From Rhizobium mayense (GTDB taxonomy: Bacteria; Pseudomonadota; Alphaproteobacteria; Rhizobiales; Rhizobiaceae), in NCBI RefSeq assembly GCF_030272705.1, contig NZ_JARFYM010000010.1:62001-126000 (forward strand): a stretch of DNA of 64,000 nucleotides, read 5' to 3'. Positions 53,100 through 60,441 of the stretch are shown in pieces. Made by a program: the position numbers and the translations under genes. Positions within the stretch are counted from its first letter, which is position 1, and every line of letters starts with the position of its first letter. The notes under the pieces are model-generated. The model was not told the DNA's origin. It saw only the letters and a list, made by a program, of their open reading frames with translations, and did no database searches.

Positions 53100-54776
53100 T
53101 CACTTTCCGAGATAGCCGCGGACCACGGGATGCCGGAACAGACCGGCGAGGATGGCAAAGGCCGCGCCGAGGCCTATGCCGAACACGGCGCCGGCGATCA
53201 ATCCGGCCACCATCATCACCTTCCGGCTCGGTCCGTCCGCGGTCAGCGGCGGTTCGGCCTCGGAGATGACACGGATATTGCTCTGAGACAAATCCTGTGC
53301 ATCGCTCGTCTGGCCGGAACGCTTCAGCAGCGTCTCGTAAACCTCTCGGGCCGCGGCGGCCTTGCGCTGCAGTTCATTGAGACCGACCAGCTTGCCTGAC
53401 GTATTGACCTGCGATGCCTTCTGCACCGCCAGTTCCTTGGCAATATCCTGCTCAGCCTTCTGGGCCTGCTCGTAATCGGCGCTGGCCGAGGTCGTCTGCC
53501 TCCGCAGCTCGCTGCGAATTTCGGCGGCGAGGCTGTCGAGCGAGGATTTGGCAGCGAGCAACCGCGGGTGACGGGCGCCAAGCTGACTTTGCAGGCTGCC
53601 GACGGCGGCGGCAAGTGTGGCATACTGCTGTCGTAGACTGCTGAGCGATGCGGACGTCACCGTTGTCGTCGAAGAGCCGTTGGAAACGACGTCCTCGAAG
53701 CTCAGCTTATCAGCGGCATCGGCGCGCGCCTTTGCCTCGATCGTCTTTTGCTGGGCGGTCAACAGCATGTCGTTCAGCGCGGTCAGGCGCTTGTCGGAAA
53801 TCAGATTGCCTTCGACGGCGACCATATCGTTGTCAGCACGGTAGGTCTCGACCGCCTTTTCAGCGGAAAGCACCTGCTGGCGCAAATCCTCCAGCCTGCC
53901 ATCAAGGGCGGTATTGCTGGCCTGATAGCTGTTGGCTGCCGCCTTGCTCTCTTCCTCCATGAAGGAGGTGACAAGCTGGTTGGCGATCTTGGCCGACTTT
54001 TGCGGATCGCGCGTCGTCACCTTCACCGTCACGACATAGGTGCTTGCCTCGCGGGCGATCTGCACAGCTTTTGCCAGCGTCCCGGTCGCGACGTATTTTG
54101 CCGCATCGCCGGTGGCGCCGCCGTTGAACTGCGGGTCCTGATCGAGCGCCAACGCATCGACGACCCGTCCAAGCACCTTGCCGGAAGAAAGGATCTGCGT
54201 CTGGCTATCGATCATCGTCAGGATCAGTTCCGGCGCCGTGGGAGCGGCCTGCGGACCATCAGAGCCTCCCACTTGGCGAGGATCGAAATAGAGGCTGGTT
54301 TCGGCGGTGAATTTCTGCGGCAGCAGCGGGATGATAGCGGCACCGAGCACTGCCCCGACTGCTGCGAGCACAAGAACCAACAATTTTTTCGCCCAGATCG
54401 ACCGGACAGCGGAGCGCAAGTCGAGAAGCGGCGCATCGGTCGCGGCCGTCGGCGCGGGCGAAGCAGCTTGCGGCGCGGCAGCGACTGCGGGCTCGACGAC
54501 TGAGGGGGCTGCGACAATGACCGGCTCCACGATCGGCTGCGGCGCGACTTCCGATTTGGGCTCGATGTCGCGGCGCACTTCGCCACGGGCGTGGACTTCC
54601 TGCTCCACCGAACTGGCCGGTTCCTCGGCCGCAACGGGCTTGACCTCATGGAAAAAGTCCCTCGGGCGCACCACCGGGCTGCGCAGACGCAAGCCCTCGC
54701 GCTGTCCTTCGGACGGCTCGGTGCTGCGCCAACCCGGAAGTTGGCTCGGTCGCTTGCTTCGTTCTAATGAGCTCAT
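53100..54776 (-). CDS. Wzz/GumC-type polysaccharide chain-length protein without kinase domain
   Basis: A 558-residue co-polymerase. The proline/alanine-rich cytoplasmic N-terminus (residues 1-115) is followed by TM1 (about 132-152), a Wzz domain, long coiled coils (about 280-350 and 400-490) and TM2 (about 515-545). The protein ends 13 residues later, with no Walker A or tyrosine-rich tail, so it lacks the BY-kinase found in ExoP/GumC-kinase fusions. It should set chain length of an exported polysaccharide together with the Wzy-like protein nearby. No strong ribosome site; start by family layout. Confidence 0.88.
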   Translation of the reverse strand: MSSLERSKRPSQLPGWRSTEPSEGQREGLRLRSPVVRPRDFFHEVKPVAAEEPASSVEQEVHARGEVRRDIEPKSEVAPQPIVEPVIVAAPSVVEPAVAAAPQAASPAPTAATDAPLLDLRSAVRSIWAKKLLVLVLAAVGAVLGAAIIPLLPQKFTAETSLYFDPRQVGGSDGPQAAPTAPELILTMIDSQTQILSSGKVLGRVVDALALDQDPQFNGGATGDAAKYVATGTLAKAVQIAREASTYVVTVKVTTRDPQKSAKIANQLVTSFMEEESKAAANSYQASNTALDGRLEDLRQQVLSAEKAVETYRADNDMVAVEGNLISDKRLTALNDMLLTAQQKTIEAKARADAADKLSFEDVVSNGSSTTTVTSASLSSLRQQYATLAAAVGSLQSQLGARHPRLLAAKSSLDSLAAEIRSELRRQTTSASADYEQAQKAEQDIAKELAVQKASQVNTSGKLVGLNELQRKAAAAREVYETLLKRSGQTSDAQDLSQSNIRVISEAEPPLTADGPSRKVMMVAGLIAGAVFGIGLGAAFAILAGLFRHPVVRGYLGK

Positions 54777-54985
54777 GTCAGACTTTCATGGGTCCGCCGG
54801 CAGGTCCCTGCCAGCAGATGCCCGGAGTTTAGAAATGTTTGGCTAACGGAACATTAAGGACGTTCCCAGGAAGTCCCATGGCAAACGGCGGCGAAGGCCC
54901 GCCAAGCTCGTCTCTTCATCAATATTCAACAGGCAAGTTCTTATGAAACGGGCTCACCGGCGATAGGGAAGAACAGGAGCGTGCA

Positions 54986-56062
54986 ATGACCGGACTCTCT
55001 AAGAGATTGCTGCGCCGATCGCTCGCCGCAATGGTTCTGTTCGCCTCCGCCGCGCAAGCCGATGCCGGATTTGCCGCTGAGCTCTGCTATCGCGGGATCA
55101 ATCTCTCCGGCGCGGAATATGGTGATCGCAGCGGCGTGCTCGGCATCAACTATACTTACCCGTCGGAAGGCACGGTGCGCTATTTCGCCAACAAGGGCAT
55201 GAATGTCGTCCGCCTGCCCTTTCGCTGGGAGCGGCTGCAGCCGGTGCTGGGGCAATCCCTCGATGGCGAGGAGCTGCAACGGCTCAAGGATGCCGTCGAC
55301 CTCATTCAAAAGCACGGCATGGCGGTGATCCTCGATCCACATAATTTCGGCTATTACGACAAGGGCCAGCTCACGCGGGCGCCCGCGACCGATCTCGCCT
55401 TCGGCGACTTCTGGGCGCGGCTCGCCGTCGAATTCGCCAATCAGAAGGGCGTGCTCTTCGGCCTGATGAACGAGCCGCATGATATCAAGGCCCCCGATTG
55501 GCTGGACGCAGCCAATACAGCCATCCGCAGCATTCGCACGGTCGGCGCCCGCAACCTCATCCTCGTGCCTGGCACGAATTGGACCGGCGCATCGAGCTGG
55601 TCTGCCGACAAACTCGGCGGCGGCGCGAACGGTACCGTCATGCTCGGGATCAAGGACCCACTCGATTTCTACGCATTCGAGTTTCACCAGTATCTTGATT
55701 CCGACAGTTCCGGCACGCATCCCGTCTGCGATGGGAGCGACCAGGCCAAACAAGGCCTGACCGATGTCACGGCATGGCTGCGCGAGAACGGCAAGCGCGG
55801 TTTTCTCGGCGAATTCGGGGTGGCGGGAAACGAGCCTTGCCTCGACGGACTGAAGCAGGTCTTCGGTGTCATGGCGGACAATAGCGACGTCTGGCTTGGC
55901 TGGACCTATTGGGCCGCCGGCGACTGGTGGCCGCCGCAGGAGCCATTGAACGTGCAGCCGCATGGCGGCAAGGACCGGCCGCAGATGAAGGTGATCACCG
56001 CCGCCGTCGGCAAAAAGACGACGCTCGCGCCAGCCTGCGCCAGCGTCAAGCCGGCGGGCTGA
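54986..56062 (+). CDS. GH5-family secreted endoglycanase
   Basis: A 358-residue cellulase-like hydrolase. A signal peptide (residues about 1-30, AAMVLFASAAQADAGFA) precedes the TIM barrel: YRGINLSGAEYG, NVVRLPFRWERLQP, general acid Glu in GLMNEPHD (about 162) and nucleophile Glu in FLGEFGVAG (about 275). Located among exopolysaccharide genes, it may trim nascent or attached polysaccharide rather than plant cellulose. CAGGAGCGTGCA precedes the ATG. Divergent from the Wzz gene. Confidence 0.9.
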   Translation: MTGLSKRLLRRSLAAMVLFASAAQADAGFAAELCYRGINLSGAEYGDRSGVLGINYTYPSEGTVRYFANKGMNVVRLPFRWERLQPVLGQSLDGEELQRLKDAVDLIQKHGMAVILDPHNFGYYDKGQLTRAPATDLAFGDFWARLAVEFANQKGVLFGLMNEPHDIKAPDWLDAANTAIRSIRTVGARNLILVPGTNWTGASSWSADKLGGGANGTVMLGIKDPLDFYAFEFHQYLDSDSSGTHPVCDGSDQAKQGLTDVTAWLRENGKRGFLGEFGVAGNEPCLDGLKQVFGVMADNSDVWLGWTYWAAGDWWPPQEPLNVQPHGGKDRPQMKVITAAVGKKTTLAPACASVKPAG

Positions 56063-56156
56063 TCGGCCGAAACGAAGAGGCGGATAGCGCTTTGTGGCGA
56101 ATCACGGCGCTGATATGGTGGCGCCGGCCGATGGATGCGGCAGCCCTGGACAATTG

Positions 56157-57401
56157 ATGAAAAGCCTCACGGACAAACAGCGCATCGATTACCCGATCCT
56201 GGCGATCACGCTGTTTTCCGTGCTCTACAACTGCATCCTTGCCTATATCAACCACAACATAACGCCACTTTCCGTCTCGCATGTCGTGCTCTGCGAAGGC
56301 ATGATGATGCTTTCCAGCGTCGGCTATCTGTTGAAAAAAGGCATCTATGAGGAGGATCTGCCGATCTTCCTCTATCTGATATTCACGCTGGTCATCACGA
56401 TCTACATCACCGTGCTGAACCGCGTGCCCTTCATCGACCAGTTCCGCAACGTGCTGATCATCGTTGCCTTCGCCGGCATCGGCAGTTGGGCGAGCGAGCG
56501 GACGGTGAAGCTGGCGTTCCGCATCGGCTGTTTCTTCGTGCTGTTGTTCCTGGTCTGCGAGATCGTCAGCACGCCCTTCTATGTCAGCCTGTTCCATCCC
56601 GGCCAATATTTCGAGAATACCCGCGGCATCAAGCAGGCAAGCTTCAACAATACCGGCCTGTTTGCCAATGCGCTCGGTTTCGAGGGACGCTTTTCCTTCG
56701 GCCTCATCAATCACCGCTCCTCGTCGATCTTCCTGGAGCAGGTATCGCTCGCCAATTTCTGCGGCGTCATCGTTATCTATCTGCTCTCGTTTTGGCCGAA
56801 GCTCGGCAGGATCGACAAGGCGCTGTTCGTCTCAACGGTGGCGCTGATCCTGCTCACCAACGATACGCGCACGATGCTGATCTTCTCCTGCATCAGCATT
56901 ATCGGCTATTTCGCCTTCCCGAAGATCCCAAAGGCCTTCGATCTCATCCTGATGCCGCTGATTATCCTGATCGGCTTCTTCGTGCATTTCATGAAGCCGG
57001 AGGAAGTGGGCGACAATTTCACCGGCCGTGTCGGCGTCACGATCAAGAAGATGTTGGATCTCGATTTCCAGGCAATCCTCGGCCTGGATATTGCGCGCAT
57101 CGGCGAATTCGCCGACAGCGGTTATGTCTATCTTATCTACGGGTCGACCATTTTCGGCCTGATCATGTTCTGGCTGTTCGTCTGCCTTTATCCCGCGGGC
57201 ACAACGCCTGCACAAAGACGTTGCGCTCATTCACTCTCTCTTTTCATTTTTCTGAATATGATGATCGGCGGCACGGCGATTTTTTCCATCAAGATCGCCG
57301 GGCTGCTCTGGCTGCTGATCGGTTATATGCGCGTTTCTGAAAAGCCGCGCGCCGCCCGGACGCAGCCGGCAAATGTGGATGGCAGCAGAGTGCCTGGCTG
57401 A
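56157..57401 (+). CDS. O-antigen ligase/Wzy-like polysaccharide polymerase
   Basis: A 414-residue inner-membrane protein with about ten to eleven membrane segments and a large periplasmic loop (residues about 155-205, VSTPFYVSLFHPGQYFENTRGIKQASFNNTGLF). This layout fits Wzy/WaaL proteins, which are too variable for certain motifs. It would polymerise repeat units of the local polysaccharide. The ATG at 56157 is preferred; the in-frame extension to 56094 overlaps no conserved segment. Confidence 0.75.
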   Translation: MKSLTDKQRIDYPILAITLFSVLYNCILAYINHNITPLSVSHVVLCEGMMMLSSVGYLLKKGIYEEDLPIFLYLIFTLVITIYITVLNRVPFIDQFRNVLIIVAFAGIGSWASERTVKLAFRIGCFFVLLFLVCEIVSTPFYVSLFHPGQYFENTRGIKQASFNNTGLFANALGFEGRFSFGLINHRSSSIFLEQVSLANFCGVIVIYLLSFWPKLGRIDKALFVSTVALILLTNDTRTMLIFSCISIIGYFAFPKIPKAFDLILMPLIILIGFFVHFMKPEEVGDNFTGRVGVTIKKMLDLDFQAILGLDIARIGEFADSGYVYLIYGSTIFGLIMFWLFVCLYPAGTTPAQRRCAHSLSLFIFLNMMIGGTAIFSIKIAGLLWLLIGYMRVSEKPRAARTQPANVDGSRVPG

Positions 57402-57439
57402 CCTTGCCTTGCGTCGGCCGCGGCCGCATGAGGATCGTG

Positions 57440-58462
57440 ATGCTTGTTCAGTTGCAGTATCTGCGCGCCATCGCCGCGCTGATGGTCGTCTATTTTCATT
57501 CAGTGCTGCAGGTGCCGAAAGTCAATTCCGACTTCGACTGGCAATTCCATCTCTTCGGCGAGACCGGCGTCGATATCTTCTTCGTGCTCAGCGGCTTCGT
57601 CATGTGGCTGACCACGACCGGGCGTGAAGTGCGCCCGCTCGATTTCTATCGCCGCCGCATCCAGCGCATCGTGCCGCTCTATTGGCTGGCGACACTGTTT
57701 TCTGCCGCCGTCGCCCTCGTCGCACCATCGATCCTCAAATCGACGGTGTTCGACATTCCGCACCTTGTCGCTTCCCTCCTGTTCCTGCCCTGGCGCAATC
57801 CCGCCGATCCCGACCTTATCGCTCCGGTCGTCGTGCCCGGCTGGACGCTGAACTACGAGATGTTTTTCTATTTCGTCTTCGGCCTGTTGCTGCTGGTGCG
57901 CGAAAAATGGCGTCTCTATGCGCTCTTCGGGACGATGACGGCTGTCATCCTTGCCTGCCGCCTGTTACCGGTGACGACGGCCACCACGGTCTATGGCGAC
58001 CCGATCATCTATGAATTCCTTGCGGGCGTCGTTCTCGCCAAGCTCTACCTCGAAAAGGTGCTGCTGCCGCAGGCGGTGGCCTGGCCCGCCTTGGTGGTTG
58101 GATTCGCCTTCCTGCTGATCAATGAGACGCTCTGCGATTCCAGCATGCGCTCCTATATGTGGGGCATTCCGGCTGTCATCATTCTCTACTCGGCGGTCTC
58201 GATCGATTTTTCCAAGCTGCCGGTCATCGGCTGGCTCAGCTATCTCGGCGACGCCTCCTACGGCATCTACATCACCCACGCCTTTACGCTGGCGTTTCTG
58301 CGTGTCGTCTGCGGCGTGCTGAAGATCGATATCGTGACGCATGGCCCGGTCTTCGTCAGCGCCTGCATCATCGGCTCGGCAATCGGCGGCGCGATCGTCC
58401 ATGAGCTGACGACACCGAGCCGCTGGGGCAAGTGGAAAAAGAAGCAGGCGGCCATCGCCTGA
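57440..58462 (+). CDS. Acyltransferase 3 family protein (exopolysaccharide O-acyltransferase-like)
   Basis: A 340-residue membrane protein with about ten segments. The AT3 signature is LQYLRAIAALMVVYFHSV (His in helix 1), GVDIFFVLSGFVMW, the RRRIQRIVPLYW region and WTLNYEMFFYFVFG. ExoZ-like members add acetyl groups to exopolysaccharide. The ATG at 57440 follows GAGGATCGTG; an ATG at 57428 is an alternative. It lies 38 bp after the Wzy-like gene and is probably co-transcribed. Confidence 0.88.
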   Translation: MLVQLQYLRAIAALMVVYFHSVLQVPKVNSDFDWQFHLFGETGVDIFFVLSGFVMWLTTTGREVRPLDFYRRRIQRIVPLYWLATLFSAAVALVAPSILKSTVFDIPHLVASLLFLPWRNPADPDLIAPVVVPGWTLNYEMFFYFVFGLLLLVREKWRLYALFGTMTAVILACRLLPVTTATTVYGDPIIYEFLAGVVLAKLYLEKVLLPQAVAWPALVVGFAFLLINETLCDSSMRSYMWGIPAVIILYSAVSIDFSKLPVIGWLSYLGDASYGIYITHAFTLAFLRVVCGVLKIDIVTHGPVFVSACIIGSAIGGAIVHELTTPSRWGKWKKKQAAIA

Positions 58463-58618
58463 ATCCTTTCTCATCGATCTCTAGCGGCTTTCCCCCAGAA
58501 CGACGGGGATACGCGGCTGAAAGGCGCAATGGGAACGGAATTTTCCGCCACCTATCTTAAGCTCTGTCGCGAGGAATAGGCGGGGAGCTTTCCCCTGCCT
58601 TTCGATTGCTATAAGCGA

Positions 58619-58635
58619 GCGGCGCGACGCGCCGC
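58619..58635 (+). promoter_or_regulatory. Perfect GC hairpin in the purU leader
   Basis: GCGGCGCGACGCGCCGC folds as a 7-bp stem with loop GAC. It ends seven bases before the GAGGGAAG ribosome site of purU, and a CTATAAG -10-like sequence precedes it. It may stabilise the 5' end or affect initiation. Confidence 0.45.
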
Positions 58636-58652
58636 CTTACGAGGGAAGAGAC

Positions 58653-59537
58653 ATGAAGAGCTATGTTCTACGGGTATCCTGCAAATCGACGCGCGGGATC
58701 GTTGCGGCGATAGCGAATTATCTGGCCGATCAAGGCTGCAATATCGTCGACTCCAGCCAGTTCGACGATCTCGATACCGGCAAGTTCTTCATGCGCGTCA
58801 GTTTCATCTCCGAGGAAGGTGTGGCTCAGGAGGCCCTGATTGAGGGCTTCAAGCCGGTCGCCACCAAATTCGAGATGGACGCCGAGATCTACGATGGCCA
58901 CAAGCGTATGAAGGTGCTGTTGATGGTGTCGCGCTTCGGCCATTGCCTCAACGACCTGCTTTACCGCTGGAAGATCGGCGCCCTGCCGATCGACATCGTC
59001 GGCGTCGTCTCCAATCATTTCGATTACCAGAAGGTGGTCGTCAACCACGACATCCCCTTCCACCACATCAAGGTGACGAAGGACAACAAACCGCAAGCCG
59101 AGGCCCAATTGATGGATCTCGTCGAGCAGACCGGCACCGAGCTGATCGTGCTGGCCCGCTATATGCAGGTGCTGTCGGATGCGCTCTGCAAGAAGATGTC
59201 GGGCCGGATCATCAACATCCACCATTCCTTCCTGCCAAGCTTCAAGGGCGCCAACCCCTACAAGCAGGCCTATGAGCGCGGCGTCAAGCTGATCGGGGCG
59301 ACCGCACACTACGTCACCGGCGATCTCGACGAGGGTCCGATCATCGAGCAGGACACGGCGCGCATCACACATGCGCAGTCGGCCGACGACTACGTCTCGA
59401 TCGGCCGCGATGTCGAAAGCCAGGTGCTGGCCCGGGCCATCCATGCCCATATCCACTACCGCACCTTCCTCAACGGCAACCGCACCATCGTCTTCCCGGC
59501 AAGTCCCGGAAGCTATGCTTCGGAGCGGATGGGGTGA
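58653..59537 (+). CDS. purU: Formyltetrahydrofolate deformylase
   Basis: A 294-residue enzyme that hydrolyses 10-formyl-THF to formate and THF, balancing one-carbon pools. It has an N-terminal ACT domain (residues about 1-80, LRVSCKSTRGIVAAIANYLADQGCNIVDSSQF) and a formyltransferase-like catalytic domain with LARYMQVLS, NIHHSFLPSFKGANPYKQAYERGVKLIGATAHYVTGDLDEGPII, containing the catalytic Asn-His-Asp set. Length and motifs are complete. GAGGGAAGAGAC precedes the ATG. Stand-alone. Confidence 0.96.
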   Translation: MKSYVLRVSCKSTRGIVAAIANYLADQGCNIVDSSQFDDLDTGKFFMRVSFISEEGVAQEALIEGFKPVATKFEMDAEIYDGHKRMKVLLMVSRFGHCLNDLLYRWKIGALPIDIVGVVSNHFDYQKVVVNHDIPFHHIKVTKDNKPQAEAQLMDLVEQTGTELIVLARYMQVLSDALCKKMSGRIINIHHSFLPSFKGANPYKQAYERGVKLIGATAHYVTGDLDEGPIIEQDTARITHAQSADDYVSIGRDVESQVLARAIHAHIHYRTFLNGNRTIVFPASPGSYASERMG

Positions 59538-59548
59538 GATGCGGTCGG

Positions 59549-59610
59549 CGCAGCCGATGGAGCATCGAACGCCCTGAGACCCAGCGAAGCGCCGGGTAAC
59601 CCGGCATTCG
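59549..59610. repeat. Palindromic intergenic repeat, copy 2 (shared with 20029-20104)
   Basis: GAGCATCGAACGCCCTGAG and the following AGCGAAG-GCCGG match, in inverted orientation, the repeat downstream of mbfA; CCGGGTAACCCGG adds a small palindrome. It sits 12 bp after purU. Confidence 0.6.
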
Positions 59611-59709
59611 CAAACCGGGGCTCGGTCTGGACGCCCTCTTTCCTTTTCCAGACGAATTGCGATTTAATGCGGCCGCTATCGAATCGCTTGCGGGTTCCGG
59701 AGGACGCAG

Positions 59710-60267
59710 ATGCCAGCATATCTGTATAGAGTTCTGCCGCTCTCGGCCTTGGCTATCCTCGCGGCCGCGCAGATCTCGACCGCGGCGATATCGGAGGAAG
59801 ATCCAACTAAGATCGATCTCGCCAAGCTGATCGAATGCACCACCTACGACGTGCCAAGCTATAACGACTTTGCCATGTGGCTGACGGGGCCGGAAAGCGA
59901 TGCGGCGATGAAGCTGTTCGGCATCACCGAACAGCCGTCGAACAGCCTTCTGCTGCGGGAATTCAAGCTGGCGAAGCCAATCACCGTTTTCGGGCGACAG
60001 ACAGACAGGATCGCCTTCGCCTCCTCCGGTCCGCTGGCCCTGCTCAACGAAGTCGATCCGCATCCAATCGCCAAGCAGCTGGATGTCACGGCCGCGGTCG
60101 ACAGGTTCGACAAATTCCTTGCGGAGAAGGAGATATTCTCCAAGAAGGAACAATTGGAGAATTCCGACACGGTGCTGCACACGCGCATCGCCCTCGACGT
60201 CTCGACCGATATCTACCATCCCGGAAAAACGCTGGCGGGTTGCAGCTATTCGATCGAGGTCGAGTGA
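59710..60267 (+). CDS. Secreted protein, unknown function
   Basis: A 185-residue protein with a signal peptide (YLYRVLPLSALAILAAAQISTAA). The mature domain begins IDLAKLIECTTYDVPSYNDFAMWLTGPES and ends with GCSYSIEVE; two cysteines could pair. No family recognised. GGAGGACGCAG gives a strong ribosome site. It stands alone between purU and the aminotransferase fusion. Confidence 0.75.
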   Translation: MPAYLYRVLPLSALAILAAAQISTAAISEEDPTKIDLAKLIECTTYDVPSYNDFAMWLTGPESDAAMKLFGITEQPSNSLLLREFKLAKPITVFGRQTDRIAFASSGPLALLNEVDPHPIAKQLDVTAAVDRFDKFLAEKEIFSKKEQLENSDTVLHTRIALDVSTDIYHPGKTLAGCSYSIEVE

Positions 60268-60441
60268 GGTCCGCTCCAGCTTGAAATAGCTGCGGGTGAC
60301 CTTCGCGCGCTCAAATGAATGCACAAGCGCTCTAGGCAGGCGCTATCGGGAGCCTATCTTCCTTCCTATCATTCATTTTCGGTGATTTTCTTTTGGGCGG
60401 AATGGTTTAGTGTCGACGCAGATAAACCATCCGGGGGTGCC

